A DNA stretch of 64,000 nucleotides from contig NZ_VIGX01000017.1 of NCBI RefSeq assembly GCF_007858475.1, positions 1-64,000 on the forward strand, written 5' to 3'. Under the pieces are notes generated by a model. The model was not told the origin of the DNA. It ran no database searches and worked only from the letters and a program-made list of their open reading frames with translations. Below, one piece after another: positions 1 through 9,005 of the stretch. The stretch's first letter is position 1. Each line of letters starts with the position of its first letter. This DNA comes from Tsukamurella conjunctivitidis (GTDB lineage: Bacteria; Actinomycetota; Actinomycetes; Mycobacteriales; Mycobacteriaceae). Position numbers and translations under genes: made by a program.

Positions 1-809
1 GGCGCCGGGCCGTCGGCGCGGACGGCGCCGCCGGCGAGCGCGGACCACAGCGCCGGGCTGGGGTGTGGAAGCCAGACGTGCAGCTCGCGGCCCGCGGCGA
101 GCGCGGAGAACACCGCGACCTGGTCCGACGGGAGCCGGGTGGGCCCGTACACGGACAACCGGGCGGGCAGGCCGACGAGCCCCGGCTCGTCCCGCAGCCG
201 GGCGCAGGCGTCGTCCAGGCGTTCGGCGGGGCTGGGCACGCCCGCGAGATCGCGAACGCGGCGGAAGAGCTCGGCCTGCCAGCGCAGGTCCTCGGGCAGG
301 TCGCCGCCGAGCCCGTCGGTGTCGCGGCCGCCGGCCCAGTCGGCGAGCATGCCCGGGCGGTTGGCGCCGTACGAGCGCAGCAGTCCGGCGAGCAGCTCGG
401 CCGTCGGATACCGGCGACGCGGGCGGTGGCCCGGTTGCTCGGCCCAGCCGCCCGGCCGGGACACTCCCAGGTGCCGGGCCAGCACGGCCCCACCGGGCTC
501 GAAGGCCATCGCGTCGATCGCAGTGAGCACGAGCCACACCAGCCGCTCGCCGCGCCACGGGTCGTCGTCCGGCGCGATCCCGGAGGCGGCGCCCACCGCG
601 TCGGCGACGAGCCTTGCGGGCGTGGGGAATTCGATGTTCGCCGCGATCCCGAGGCGGGAGGCGAGGCCCTGGATGATCCACCGCTCCACCCCGCGCGCGG
701 GCACCGCGATCAGGTCCGGGACGAAGGGATCGGCGCCGGGCACCGCGAGGACCTCGGCGAGCGCGTCCAACAGGACGTCGCCGCGTTCGGAGCGGTGCAC
801 GGTGAGCAT
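1..809 (-). CDS. recC: RecC, exodeoxyribonuclease V gamma subunit (5' part only)
   Basis: RecC is the non-catalytic, Chi-scanning subunit of the RecBCD helicase-nuclease that processes double-strand breaks in the cytoplasm. Reading the minus strand from the ATG at 809 gives about 269 codons open to the window edge. The N-terminus opens MLTVHRSER, followed by LIAVPARGVERW and a GIAANIEFPTP segment, all typical of actinobacterial RecC. Full-length proteins are over 1000 residues, so only the first quarter is here. No Shine-Dalgarno is obvious, and a TTAGAACT stretch upstream suggests a nearly leaderless transcript. The HAD gene lies 31 bases upstream on the same strand. The family call is from sequence recognition; recB and recD are not in the window. 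Confidence 0.85.
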   Translation of the reverse strand, partial: MLTVHRSERGDVLLDALAEVLAVPGADPFVPDLIAVPARGVERWIIQGLASRLGIAANIEFPTPARLVADAVGAASGIAPDDDPWRGERLVWLVLTAIDAMAFEPGGAVLARHLGVSRPGGWAEQPGHRPRRRYPTAELLAGLLRSYGANRPGMLADWAGGRDTDGLGGDLPEDLRWQAELFRRVRDLAGVPSPAERLDDACARLRDEPGLVGLPARLSVYGPTRLPSDQVAVFSALAAGRELHVWLPHPSPALWSALAGGAVRADGPA

Positions 810-840
810 GGGGGCAGTTCTAACACGGGGCGCCGACAGG

Positions 841-1647
841 TCAGACCGCCCGGGTCAGCGCGGCGGGCAGCTCGGCCAGCGAGCGGATGGTCGGCGGCTC
901 GCCGCCGGCGCCGCGCCCGGACCTGTCGAGCCACAATCCCCGCAGCCCCGCCCGGCGCGCGGAGAGCACATCGTTGACGTAGTTGTCGCCCACCGCGACA
1001 CACGCCTCCGGCGCGGCGCCGGCCAGCTCGCACGCATGCAGGAAGACGCTCGGATCCGGCTTGCCGATCCCGAGTGTGTCCGTGGTGACGACGTGCTCGA
1101 ACCGGTCCGAGACGCCCAGGACCTGGAGCTTCATCCTGGTCGCCGGGGAGGACGAGTTGGTGAGCAGGACGACCGTGATCCCCCACCGCTCGGCGGCCGC
1201 CACCGCCGGCATCGCGTCCGGGAAGAGGTGCTGCGCCGCGGCGAAGGCCGGATCGAAGCCGCTGCAGAAGCGGCGGTACCGGCGGTGCTCCCACATCAGC
1301 CCGGAGCGCTCGGCGGCGACGGCGATCCGCGCCTTGCGCATCTCGTGGAAGCGCAGTTCTCCCACCGTGTACCGGCCGAAGACGCCCTCGGGGTCGGAGA
1401 GGAAGAGCTCGGCGAAGCCCTCGCGCACGGCGGCGCTCGACGTGGGCCACACCTCGAGTGCGGCCGCACGGGCCGCGGACCGCAGGGCGGCGTCGGTGTC
1501 GATCAGTGTGTCGTCGACGTCGAGGATCAGGCCGTCGCAGGGCCGCGGTCCGTCGATCCCGGACCGTTGCCGCAGCCGGGCGAGCGCATCGGAGCTCCAG
1601 TTCAGGCCACCGCGGACCGCCGCACCGACCAGATCCGTGAGCTCCAC
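841..1647 (-). CDS. HAD-family hydrolase
   Basis: This is a 268-residue cytoplasmic haloacid-dehalogenase-fold phosphohydrolase. The four HAD motifs are in order: DVDDT at about residues 43-47 (nucleophile Asp43, acid Asp45), LLTNSSS at 161-167, GKPDP at 195-199 and VGDNYVND at 219-226 (metal-binding acids). An alpha-helical C1-type cap occupies the space between motifs I and II. The GTG start is preceded by GGAGGGAG. The physiological substrate cannot be read from the sequence; phosphoglycolate- or nucleotide-phosphatase-like relatives are common. It lies between the SRPBCC gene and recC on the same strand with short spacers, so co-transcription is possible. Confidence 0.88.
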   Translation of the reverse strand: MELTDLVGAAVRGGLNWSSDALARLRQRSGIDGPRPCDGLILDVDDTLIDTDAALRSAARAAALEVWPTSSAAVREGFAELFLSDPEGVFGRYTVGELRFHEMRKARIAVAAERSGLMWEHRRYRRFCSGFDPAFAAAQHLFPDAMPAVAAAERWGITVVLLTNSSSPATRMKLQVLGVSDRFEHVVTTDTLGIGKPDPSVFLHACELAGAAPEACVAVGDNYVNDVLSARRAGLRGLWLDRSGRGAGGEPPTIRSLAELPAALTRAV

Positions 1648-1686
1648 GCCCGCTCCCTCCGCCCGCCCGCTGTTCCTCCGCGCCCG

Positions 1687-2121
1687 CTACTGCTCGTACA
1701 TCCGCTTGTAGGTCGCGAGGGACGCCGCGATGTCGCCCTTGAGCGCCCGCGCCACCGTCGCGCCGATGGGACCGAACAACGGCGCGCCGCCGAGGTCGGC
1801 GCGCAGCTTGATCGTCGACCCACCGGGGGACGGCGCGATGCTCACCGTGAGCGTGTACTTCGTACCCGCGACACCACGGCCGTCCAGAACCAGCGCACGG
1901 GGCGGGTCGTAGGTGGTGATGGTCCAATCGACGCGATTGCGGAAGTTCTTCACCTTCACCACGCAGGAGAGCTTCGCTCCCTTCGCCAGCTCCGTGGGCA
2001 GCGGCCCGCGCCAGCCGTCGTGCAGGCTCACCCACTGCGGCAGGGTCTCCAGGTCGGCGGCCTTCGCCCACGCCTCCTCCGGCGGGAGCGCCACCTCGAT
2101 CGTGCTCTCGACCTTCGCCAC
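1687..2121 (-). CDS. SRPBCC (START-like) protein resembling the Rv0910 toxin
   Basis: This 144-residue protein has the SRPBCC hydrophobic-cavity fold. It opens AKVESTIEVALPPEEAW and contains NRVDWTI, LDGRGVAG and a conserved LGGAPLFGPIG segment near the C-terminus. From memory this pattern closely follows M. tuberculosis Rv0910, the proposed toxin of the Rv0909/Rv0910 pair. The GTG at 2121 is chosen because AAGGAGG sits just upstream; an in-frame extension to 2274 lacks such a signal. No small antitoxin gene adjoins it, but an Rv0909-like gene lies about 31 kb away at 33137. A simple lipid- or ligand-binding role is equally possible. Confidence 0.82.
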   Translation of the reverse strand: MAKVESTIEVALPPEEAWAKAADLETLPQWVSLHDGWRGPLPTELAKGAKLSCVVKVKNFRNRVDWTITTYDPPRALVLDGRGVAGTKYTLTVSIAPSPGGSTIKLRADLGGAPLFGPIGATVARALKGDIAASLATYKRMYEQ

Positions 2122-2201
2122 GTCCGACCTCCTTCGCGTGTTGCTGCTGTCGAACTTAGCGTGCGCCACTGCGGCCGCCCGACCGAGCGTAGATTTCACG
2201 C

Positions 2202-3050
2202 GTGTCCGCCACCTCCGCCTCGGTCGTCCTCGCCCTCGTCTCCGCATTCCTCTTCGCGTGCGGCTCGGCCGCACAGCAGGCGGAGGCGGCGACCGTCGAT
2301 GAGGGCGCTCCGCTCATCGCGGAGCTCATCCGCCGGCCGCGGTGGTGGCTCGGCCTCCTGGGCGACCTCGGCGGATACGCCTTTCAGGCCTGGGCGCTGG
2401 CGCTGGGCCCCGTGCTCGTGGTGCAGCCACTGATCGTCGCGGCGCTGCTGTTCGCCCTGCCCGTCTCGGCACTGCTCAATCACACCCGGGTCACGGCCCG
2501 CGAGTGGGCGTACGCCGTCGTCCTCGCGATCGCGTTGGCGGTCTTCCTCATCGCGGGGCGACCCACCGACGGCGTCGCCGACGCGCCCGGGGCGGATTGG
2601 CTCCCGGCCCTCGCCGTCGTGGGAGCGGTCGCGGCGATCACGACGGGCATCGGTCTCGTCCGGTCGCTGCCCGGCCCGGCGCGGGCCCTGTCCTTCGGTG
2701 TGGCCTCGGGCGTGCTGTTCGGGGTGGCGACGGTACTGACGAAGCCGGTGCTCACCTCGTACGAGCACGCGGAGTTCCTCGCGAACACGGTCCGGCTGCT
2801 CAGCGACTGGCGGCTGTACGTCCTCGTCCTGTGCGGGCTCGGCGCGATGTACCTGCAGCAGCGGGCCTTCCAGCCGGCCCCGATCTCGGCGTCGCTGCCC
2901 GCAATCACGCTCGCCGAGCCGGTGTGCGCGGCGGCGCTGGGAGCCGTGGTGCTCGGCGAGACCGTGACGACGAGCGGCGCGCACGGCGTCGCCGTGGTCG
3001 TCTCGGCACTGATCGGGGCGTTCGCCGCCGCCCGCCTCGCGGGCCGGTGA
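2202..3050 (+). CDS. DMT-superfamily membrane transporter
   Basis: This 282-residue integral membrane protein has about nine or ten hydrophobic helices and very few charged residues, as expected of the drug/metabolite transporter superfamily. The N-terminal repeat holds a conserved QPLIVAALLFALPVSALL stretch, and the C-terminal repeat ends with a short basic tail (AAARLAGR). The GTG start follows TAGATT by a few bases, suggesting a leaderless transcript divergent from the SRPBCC gene. The substrate cannot be inferred. The DUF1990 gene starts 19 bases downstream and may be co-transcribed. Confidence 0.8.
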   Translation: MSATSASVVLALVSAFLFACGSAAQQAEAATVDEGAPLIAELIRRPRWWLGLLGDLGGYAFQAWALALGPVLVVQPLIVAALLFALPVSALLNHTRVTAREWAYAVVLAIALAVFLIAGRPTDGVADAPGADWLPALAVVGAVAAITTGIGLVRSLPGPARALSFGVASGVLFGVATVLTKPVLTSYEHAEFLANTVRLLSDWRLYVLVLCGLGAMYLQQRAFQPAPISASLPAITLAEPVCAAALGAVVLGETVTTSGAHGVAVVVSALIGAFAAARLAGR

Positions 3051-3069
3051 CGGCGTACCGTCGGGCGGT

Positions 3070-3591
3070 ATGACCGAGCTCGCGGCGCTCGCGGACGCGC
3101 CCCTCACCTATCCCGAGGTCGGCGCGACCCGCGACGACGATCCGCCCGACGACGCGCACGCCCTCCGCTGCGAGCGCGTGGTCGGCCACGGCCCGGAGGA
3201 CTTCGCCGCGGTCCGGGAGGCGATACTCGGCTTCGGCATGCAGCGCGGCGCGGGCTTGAAGGTCCGCGCGAGCACGCCCACGGCCGAAGTCGGCACCGTG
3301 CTGGTGCTGTCCACCCCGCTGTTCGGCCCCATCCGGATCCCGTGCCGCGTGGTCTACGTCGTCGACGAGCCCGGCCGCGCCGGCTTCGCCTACGGCACGC
3401 TGCCCGGGCACCCGGAGAGCGGCGAGGAGCTCTTCTCCGTGGAGCTCCGGCCCGACGGTGCCGTCGTCGCCGTGGTGGCCGCGTTCTCCCGCCCGGGACG
3501 CTGGTACAGCCGCCTGGGCGGCCCCGTCGCCCGCGGGCTGCAGGCCGTGATGACGCGGCGCTACCTGGCCGCGATGGTCGTTAGACGGTGA
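3070..3591 (+). CDS. DUF1990 family protein
   Basis: This 173-residue cytoplasmic protein belongs to the DUF1990 family, recognised from a TYPEVGATR-type N-terminus and the [18 protein letters not shown] core, followed by a [15 protein letters not shown] segment. The biochemical function of the family is unknown. The gene begins 19 bases after the DMT transporter on the same strand. Its last 11 bases overlap the 3' end of the convergent thioesterase gene, so no terminator lies between them. The short C-terminus (MVVRR) matches the usual family length. Confidence 0.82.
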   Translation: MTELAALADAPLTYPEVGATRDDDPPDDAHALRCERVVGHGPEDFAAVREAILGFGMQRGAGLKVRASTPTAEVGTVLVLSTPLFGPIRIPCRVVYVVDEPGRAGFAYGTLPGHPESGEELFSVELRPDGAVVAVVAAFSRPGRWYSRLGGPVARGLQAVMTRRYLAAMVVRR

Positions 3592-4015
3592 CGCGGCGCC
3601 GCCGGAGGGGCACCGGATCGCCGACCAGCTCGACCAGCTGCGTGCGCAGCTCCGCGGGGATCGACGCGGGACGGCCCGCCTCGTCGACGACCACCATCGA
3701 GGTCTCGGCGATCGCGGCGGCGGCACCGTCGGATCCGAACACCTCGTAGCCGAGGTCGAAACCCGACCGGCCGATCCGCGTGACGCTCAGGACGATCCGC
3801 ACCGGCTCCGGCGAGTACAGCAGCGGCGTCAGGTAGTCGATCTCATGGTGCGCGACGAACATCGTGACCCGGGTGTCCCCCGGCCGGGTCACCTGCTCGG
3901 TGAGGAACCGGATGCGGGCCTCCTCGAGGAGCCGCATCATCGCGACGTTGTTGATGTGCTGGAGCGCGTCCATATCGGACCACCGCATCGGGACCGCCAC
4001 CTCGTGAGTTGCCAT
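3581..4015 (-). CDS. Acyl-CoA thioesterase (4HBT hot-dog fold)
   Basis: This 144-residue hot-dog-fold thioesterase of the 4-hydroxybenzoyl-CoA type has a [15 protein letters not shown] segment near residues 12-26, holding the catalytic Asp and the HxNN motif of the YbgC/FcbC class. It would hydrolyse acyl-CoA esters in the cytoplasm; the chain length preferred is unknown. The start at 4015 gives [10 protein letters not shown]; an in-frame MVDTIP extension is possible. It is divergent from modA with about 49 bases between starts and converges with the DUF1990 gene, overlapping it by 11 bases. Confidence 0.82.
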   Translation of the reverse strand: MATHEVAVPMRWSDMDALQHINNVAMMRLLEEARIRFLTEQVTRPGDTRVTMFVAHHEIDYLTPLLYSPEPVRIVLSVTRIGRSGFDLGYEVFGSDGAAAAIAETSMVVVDEAGRPASIPAELRTQLVELVGDPVPLRRRRVTV

Positions 4016-4064
4016 GGGGATAGTGTCGACCATCGAAAGCCGTCCGCCGTCACCGGGAGTTGCC

Positions 4065-4847
4065 ATGCGCGCCGTCCGCGTCCTCGCCGCCGCCGTCCTC
4101 GCGGCGGGGCTCACCGCCTGTTCCACGTCGAACGCGCCCGAGGGCGCCACGTCGTCGTCCACGGCCGCGGGCTCCGGCACCGTGATCGTGTACGCGGCGG
4201 CGAGCCTGCAGGCGACCTTCGAGAAGCTGGGCGCGCAGTTCGGAGAGAAGAACCCCGGCACCACGGTGAAGTTCTCCTTCGGCGGCTCGTCGGGCCTGCT
4301 CACGCAGTTGACGCAGGGCGCGCCCGCCGACGTCTTCGCGACCGCCGACACGCCGACGATGGACAAGGCCAAGGCCGCCGCGCTGGTGACCGATCCCCAG
4401 CCCTTCGCGACGAACGTCCTGACCATCGCCACCGCGCCGGGCAACCCGAAGGGCATCGCCTCGCTCGCCGACCTCGCCGAGCCGGGCGTCTCCGTGGTCG
4501 TGTGCGCGCAGCCCGTGCCCTGCGGCACGGCGACCGCCAAGGTCATGAAGGCGGCCGGCGTGAACCTCACACCGGTCAGCGAGGAGGACGCGGTTTCCAG
4601 TGTGCTCGCCAAGGTGCGGCACGGCCAGGCCGACGCCGGGCTCGTGTACCGCACCGACGTCAAGGGCGCGAAGGGCGCCGTCGGGTCCGTCGACTTCCCG
4701 GAGGCCGGCGGGGCGGTCAACGTCTACCCCATCGCGCCGCTGGCGAGCGCGAAGAACGCGGGCGGCGCGCAACGCTTCGTGGAGTTCGTCCGCGGGCCCG
4801 AGGGCCGGGCGGCCCTCGCCGACGCCGGATTCGGGGCACCCCACTGA
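4065..4847 (+). CDS. modA: Molybdate ABC transporter substrate-binding lipoprotein ModA
   Basis: This is the extracytoplasmic molybdate/tungstate-binding protein that feeds ModBC. It has a lipoprotein signal peptide with lipobox LTAC, acylated Cys at about residue 19, then a Ser/Thr-rich linker. The mature fold starts [17 protein letters not shown] and continues [26 protein letters not shown], the oxyanion-binding signature of ModA. Its 260 residues are the normal family length. The ATG at 4065 is preferred because GGGAG lies about eight bases upstream; the reading frame extends further 5' without support. modB follows after 29 bases. The order modA-modB-modC matches Rv1857-Rv1859. Confidence 0.94.
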   Translation: MRAVRVLAAAVLAAGLTACSTSNAPEGATSSSTAAGSGTVIVYAAASLQATFEKLGAQFGEKNPGTTVKFSFGGSSGLLTQLTQGAPADVFATADTPTMDKAKAAALVTDPQPFATNVLTIATAPGNPKGIASLADLAEPGVSVVVCAQPVPCGTATAKVMKAAGVNLTPVSEEDAVSSVLAKVRHGQADAGLVYRTDVKGAKGAVGSVDFPEAGGAVNVYPIAPLASAKNAGGAQRFVEFVRGPEGRAALADAGFGAPH

Positions 4848-4876
4848 CCCCGCCCGGCCGCTCGGCTCCGCGCGCG

Positions 4877-5650
4877 GTGACGGGGTACCCGCGCTGGATA
4901 GTCCTGCCCGCCGCGGTGGGCGCGGCCTTCGTGCTGGTCCCGCTCGTCGCCATCGCGGCGAAGGTGGACTGGCCGCGGTTCGGCGAGTTGGTCACCTCCG
5001 CGGACTCGCGCACCGCGCTGACCCTGTCGCTGCAGACCTCCCTCGCCGCGACCGTGGTGTGCATCCTGCTGGGCGTACCGCTGGGAGTGATCCTGGCGCG
5101 CAGCCGCTCCCGGTTCGTCGGTGTGCTCCGGCCGCTGGTCCTGCTGCCGCTGGTGCTGCCCCCGGTGGTCGGCGGCATCGCGCTGCTCTACGCCTTCGGC
5201 CGGCGCGGCCTGGTGGGCCAGTACGGGGGCGTCGGCGGGCACATCGCCTTCACGACGGTGGCCGTCGTGCTCGCGCAGGCCTTCGTGGCGCTGCCCTTCC
5301 TGGTGCTGGCCGTCGAGGGCGCGCTGCGCACGCTGGGAACGGATTTCGAGCACACCGCGGCGACGCTCGGCGCGCCCCCGTCGGTCGTGCTGCGCCGCAT
5401 CACGCTGCCGCTGGTGCTGCCGTCGATCGCCTCCGGCGTCGTCCTGACCTTCGCGCGGGCACTCGGCGAGTTCGGCGCGACGCTCACCTTCGCCGGCTCC
5501 CTCGCCGGAACCACTCGCACGCTGCCGCTGGAGATCTATCTGCGCAACGAGACCGATCCGCAGGCGGCGGTGGCGCTCTCGCTGGTGCTGCTCGCGGCGG
5601 CGGCGGTCATCGTCTCCGGGGTGTACGGGGTGCGCGCATGGCGGAGGTGA
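4877..5650 (+). CDS. modB: Molybdate ABC transporter permease ModB
   Basis: This 257-residue inner-membrane permease forms the molybdate channel with ModC. It has five or six hydrophobic helices and the EAA-type loop [22 protein letters not shown] near residues 155-176, which docks the ATPase. The C-terminus [28 protein letters not shown] is diagnostic of molybdate permeases. The GTG at 4877 is the only reasonable initiator in this frame after modA ends. The last 13 bases overlap the start of modC, indicating translational coupling. Confidence 0.92.
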   Translation: MTGYPRWIVLPAAVGAAFVLVPLVAIAAKVDWPRFGELVTSADSRTALTLSLQTSLAATVVCILLGVPLGVILARSRSRFVGVLRPLVLLPLVLPPVVGGIALLYAFGRRGLVGQYGGVGGHIAFTTVAVVLAQAFVALPFLVLAVEGALRTLGTDFEHTAATLGAPPSVVLRRITLPLVLPSIASGVVLTFARALGEFGATLTFAGSLAGTTRTLPLEIYLRNETDPQAAVALSLVLLAAAAVIVSGVYGVRAWRR

Positions 5651-6630
5651 CGCCCGGGCTGGAGCTCGACGTGGCGGTCGCGGATCGGGGCGTCGACGCG
5701 GTCTTCGCGGTACCGGCGGGGCGGACGCTCGCCCTGCTCGGCCCCAACGGGACGGGCAAATCGACGGTGGCGAGCGCCGTCGCGGGCCTCGTCCGTCCCG
5801 ACGCCGGGCACATCCGGGTCGCGGGCCGCACCGTCTACGACGGCGGGACGTGGGTGCCGGCCCACCGCCGACGAGTGGCCCTGCTGAGCCAGACCGCCCG
5901 GCTGTTCCCGCACCTGCGGGTGCGCGCGAACGTGGCCTTCGCGCCCCGCAGCGCGGGGGCGGACCGTCGGGCCGCGGCGGCCGCGGCCGATCACTGGCTG
6001 GCGGCAGTGGGGGCCGACCACCTGGCGGACCGGCGCCCGACGGAACTGAGCGGCGGCCAGGCGCAGCGCGTCGCGCTGGCCCGGGCCCTGGCCGCGGAGC
6101 CGCAGGTGCTGCTGCTCGACGAGCCGCTCTCGGCGCTGGACGTCTCCGCGCGGGCCGAGGTGCGCTCTCTGCTGCGCGCCCTGCTGCGGGACCGGACGTG
6201 CGTGCTCGTCACGCACGACGCCGCCGATGTGGTGGCGCTCGCCGACGAGGCCGCGGTCCTCGAGGACGGCCGAGTGGTCGACCACCGTCCGGCCGCCGAG
6301 CTGTTGCTCTCCCCCGCAACGCCGTTCGCCGCCCGGCTGGCAGGGATGAACCTGCTGCCGGACGGCGAAGGAGTGTGGGTCTTCCCGCCGGACGCGGTCG
6401 GCATCAGCGGGCCCGACGGCGACGGGACGGCCGGCACCGTGGTCGAGGTGACGGTGGCCGGCGGGCACTGCCGCGTCACGGCCACCGTCGAGGACGGGAC
6501 CGCCCTGGTCGCGGAGCTCCCGGCGGAGCGCTACCGGGATCTGCATCCCGGCGACGCCGTCCGGCTGCGACCGGACCCGGCGCGGGCGCAGCGGGCGGCT
6601 ACTGCTCGTCCGGCTCCGGAACGTCAGTAG
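5638..6630 (+). CDS. modC: Molybdate ABC transporter ATP-binding protein ModC
   Basis: This 330-residue cytoplasmic ATPase powers the ModABC importer. Walker A (GPNGTGKS) is at about residues 35-42, the Q-loop near 85 ([12 protein letters not shown]), the signature LSGGQAQR at 137-144 and Walker B with the catalytic Glu (VLLLDEP) at 157-163, followed by the D-loop SALD and an H-loop in [12 protein letters not shown]-terminal region from about 245 looks like a shortened MOP/TOBE domain that could bind molybdate. It overlaps modB by 13 bases at its start. Its 3' end overlaps the convergent padR gene by 32 bases. Confidence 0.93.
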   Translation: MAEVTPGLELDVAVADRGVDAVFAVPAGRTLALLGPNGTGKSTVASAVAGLVRPDAGHIRVAGRTVYDGGTWVPAHRRRVALLSQTARLFPHLRVRANVAFAPRSAGADRRAAAAAADHWLAAVGADHLADRRPTELSGGQAQRVALARALAAEPQVLLLDEPLSALDVSARAEVRSLLRALLRDRTCVLVTHDAADVVALADEAAVLEDGRVVDHRPAAELLLSPATPFAARLAGMNLLPDGEGVWVFPPDAVGISGPDGDGTAGTVVEVTVAGGHCRVTATVEDGTALVAELPAERYRDLHPGDAVRLRPDPARAQRAATARPAPERQ

Positions 6631-7372
6631 CCGCGGGGCCGGACGCCGGGGGCGTGCGGTCCACGCCGGCGAGCAACAGGTAGACCTGCTTGATCGCGTC
6701 GCCGAGGATGGCGTCGACGGCGGCGGTCTGCTCGGCGCTACCGGTGCGGGCCACGCGTCGGGTGACCTCGTGGAGTTCGCGGAGCGTCTCGCGGAGATGG
6801 CCGCGCTCGGCCGAGCCGCCGTCGAACCCGGCGAACGGGTCCGGCGCATCGGCGAGAGCGGTCGCGATGTACTCGCGCCCCGCTTCGGTGAGCGTGGCGA
6901 CCTTGCGGCCGTTCTCCCGCTCGATGCTGATCAGGCCCTCGTCCTCGAGCTGGCTCAGCGTGGGGTAGATGGCGCCGGGGCTGGGCTTCCAGGCCCCCGC
7001 CGTGCGCTCCTCGATCGAGGAGACGAGCTGGTAGCCGTGCATCGGCTCGGTCTCGAGCAGACGCAGGACCGCGATCCGGACGTCTCCGCGCTGGACGCCG
7101 CGTCGGCCGCGTCCGCGCCCGCGGCCACCGTGGCCGCCGTGTCCATCGCGCCCGCCGGGACCGAAGCCTCCGGGGCCGAAACCGGGACCGCCGGGACCGA
7201 AGCCCTCGCCGGCGAAGCCGCCGGGACCGAAGCCGGGCCCCGGACCGAAGCCACGGCCCCGCCCGCGGCCGCGGGATTCGCCGCGACCCTCGCCGGGCTC
7301 GCAGTCGGACGGGAAGCCGCTGGTGCGGAAGCGCGCGTCGAAACGCCGATCATCGTGAGTGTGCCTACGCAT
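6599..7372 (-). CDS. PadR-family transcriptional regulator with Gly-rich N-terminal extension
   Basis: This 257-residue DNA-binding regulator has its winged helix-turn-helix at about residues 95-172 (VLRLLETEPMHGYQL, SPGAIYPTLSQLEDEGLI, LTEAGREYI), the PadR signature. A C-terminal alpha-helical dimerisation region follows. The first 92 residues are unusual: a low-complexity Gly/Arg/Pro-rich stretch with repeated FGPGG units. The ATG at 7372 has AAAGGAG about eight bases upstream. A tandem palindrome at 7425-7439 in its promoter is a likely autoregulatory site. The gene converges on modC with a 32-base overlap. The target genes and effector are unknown. Confidence 0.88.
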   Translation of the reverse strand: MRRHTHDDRRFDARFRTSGFPSDCEPGEGRGESRGRGRGRGFGPGPGFGPGGFAGEGFGPGGPGFGPGGFGPGGRDGHGGHGGRGRGRGRRGVQRGDVRIAVLRLLETEPMHGYQLVSSIEERTAGAWKPSPGAIYPTLSQLEDEGLISIERENGRKVATLTEAGREYIATALADAPDPFAGFDGGSAERGHLRETLRELHEVTRRVARTGSAEQTAAVDAILGDAIKQVYLLLAGVDRTPPASGPAATDVPEPDEQ

Positions 7373-7424
7373 GGTGGCACTCCTTTCGGTAGGGGGCCGC
7401 ATGTTCCGCGACCCGATGCGTTCA

Positions 7425-7439
7425 CGATATATCGCGATA
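7425..7439. promoter_or_regulatory. Candidate PadR operator, two overlapping palindromes
   Basis: CGATATATCG (7425-7434) and TATCGCGATA (7430-7439) are each perfect palindromes and overlap by five bases, about 53 bases before the padR start codon. AT-rich dyads near a padR gene are typical autoregulatory operators of this family. The link to PadR is inferred from position; the dyads are directly visible. Confidence 0.55.
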
Positions 7440-7467
7440 GGTCTGATGGCAACCCCCCCGATAGCGA

Positions 7468-7502
7468 AGTGGCCCCCACCCGGACGACGGGTGGGGGCCA
7501 CT
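7468..7502 (-). terminator. Strong hairpin terminator after the ATP-grasp gene
   Basis: A perfect 15-bp stem (7468-7482 pairing with 7488-7502) closes a five-base GACGA loop, starting about 20 bases beyond the stop of the gene at 7522. There is no clear T-run, as is usual in high-GC actinobacteria. Confidence 0.8.
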
Positions 7503-7521
7503 GGGGTAACGAAAGGGCGGG

Positions 7522-8394
7522 TCAGGCCTTCTCGGCCGAGACGCGCGCGAGCACGGCCCGCGCGAACTTCTCCGCGCCGCCGTCGACCCGCTCGAGGTGC
7601 AGATCGGGCTGGACCACCTGGACTTCGAGGATGACGGGCTCGCCACCCGGGGTGCGCACGATGTCGATCCGCACGTAGAGCGGCGGGTTGGCCGGATCGA
7701 TCGGCTTGAGCGCGGCCTCCGCGACGGCACGCTCGGCGTCGGTGGGCTCCGCGTCGACGAGGACCTCGACGGGGCGTCCCTCAGCCGGGTCGGCGTTCAC
7801 CTCGGCGGCGAGGTCGCGCCCGAAGGCGTGGCTGTACTCACCGCCGATGTAGACCAGCGAAACGCCGCCCGCCTCGACCGAGTAGGGGAAGACCATCACG
7901 CTGCTGCCGGATGCCTTGATCTCCTCGAGCTTGGCGCGGCTGGCGTCGTCGTCGCCGGGACCGAAGCGGAAGGACTGCGCGAGACCGCCGCTGATCGACG
8001 GACGCACCACGTGATCGGTGCCGAGGTAGTCGTGGTCCAGCGTCGCGTCGTGCACCGTGATGAACTGCGTCGGGACGATCGGGATGCCCTCGGACTCGTA
8101 GTCCCGCAGATAGCGCTTGTCCGCGTACCAGCGGACCAGCGGCTCGGGGTTGAGCACGAGCGTCTGGGCGGCCGCGCGCCAGGCCCAGCCGAGGAAGTCG
8201 TCGTAGCGCTGCGCGTAGTCCCAGGCGCCGGCGATCACGACCGCGTCGAACTGCTCCCAGTCGACGGCGGAATCGGACCACACGGCGGCCTCGGCCTCGT
8301 GACCGGCGGCGCGCAGGGCGGCGAGGATCTCCTGGCCGCGGTCGTCGGTGTCCGGCTGCGCCGCGGAGGTGGCAAGAGCGATTCGGTACGTCAC
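7522..8394 (-). CDS. ATP-grasp fold protein (RimK/glutathione-synthetase-like)
   Basis: This roughly 290-residue cytoplasmic protein has an ATP-grasp-like organisation. An N-terminal alpha/beta domain (TYRIALATSAAQPDTDD) leads to a central segment where NPEPLVRWYADKRYLRDY and VVRPSISGG would form the ATP-binding lobes. A C-terminal YVRIDIV and VILEVQVVQPDLHLE follow, matching the acidic metal-binding strand of the family. Members ligate an amine to a carboxylate, but the substrates are unknown. I prefer the GTG at 8394, which sits just after a TACTGT -10-like hexamer, over an ATG 21 bases upstream. A strong hairpin ends the transcript. Confidence 0.75.
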   Translation of the reverse strand: MTYRIALATSAAQPDTDDRGQEILAALRAAGHEAEAAVWSDSAVDWEQFDAVVIAGAWDYAQRYDDFLGWAWRAAAQTLVLNPEPLVRWYADKRYLRDYESEGIPIVPTQFITVHDATLDHDYLGTDHVVRPSISGGLAQSFRFGPGDDDASRAKLEEIKASGSSVMVFPYSVEAGGVSLVYIGGEYSHAFGRDLAAEVNADPAEGRPVEVLVDAEPTDAERAVAEAALKPIDPANPPLYVRIDIVRTPGGEPVILEVQVVQPDLHLERVDGGAEKFARAVLARVSAEKA

Positions 8395-8486
8395 GCCGGA
8401 CAGTATGGCAGCCATCGGGGCGCCCCCGTCGCGACACCCGCGCGAACTGCGCCGCGCACCGGCCCCGAAACGATACGCTGTGCCCT

Positions 8487-9005
8487 GTGAGGGGTGATTT
8501 GCACATGCACATCGAGACGGCGCGCCTGCACCTCTCCCCTGCCGCCGCCCATCCCGGCGAATCGGACGGCCGATTCCACATCGTCGACCGGCACAGTCGC
8601 CGCACGCTCGGCCGGATCGCGCTGCGCGCCTCCCGGCACAGTCGCGCGCGGGGCCTCGAATTGAGCTACGCGGTCGCGGACGCGCACCGCCGGCGCGGAT
8701 TCTGCGCCGAGGCGGCGCACGCCCTCGTGGGCCACGCCTTCGAACACGGCCTCACCGGTCGCGTCTACGCCTCCACCGCGTGGTCGAACCTGGCCTCGCG
8801 GCGCGTGCTGGCGGGACTGGGCATGCACCAGCTGGACATCGCCATGCTCGACTGGGAGTCGCTGCAGGGCGAAGTGGACCTCGGCGACGAGGCCGAGGCG
8901 GATCTCACGCCGTACGCGCGGGTGGAGTACGAGCTTCATCGTGCGGACTGGCTGGCGCGACCGGCGGCACACCGTCCGGCGTTCCGGGCCGCTCGCCCCG
9001 CTTGA
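8487..9005 (+). CDS. GNAT-family N-acetyltransferase
   Basis: This 172-residue acetyltransferase is of the RimJ/RimL type. It has an early beta-strand pair, ELSYAVADAHRRRGFCAEAAHALVGHAF with the acetyl-CoA pyrophosphate loop (RRRGFCAEA), and the usual ASTAWSNLASRRVLAGLGM C-terminal motif. The substrate, a protein N-terminus, antibiotic or small amine, is not evident. The GTG start follows TACGCT by a few bases, suggesting leaderless expression; an ATG at 8505 with a GGGGTG upstream is the alternative. Its last 101 bases overlap the convergent DMT exporter gene. Confidence 0.8.
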   Translation: MRGDLHMHIETARLHLSPAAAHPGESDGRFHIVDRHSRRTLGRIALRASRHSRARGLELSYAVADAHRRRGFCAEAAHALVGHAFEHGLTGRVYASTAWSNLASRRVLAGLGMHQLDIAMLDWESLQGEVDLGDEAEADLTPYARVEYELHRADWLARPAAHRPAFRAARPA

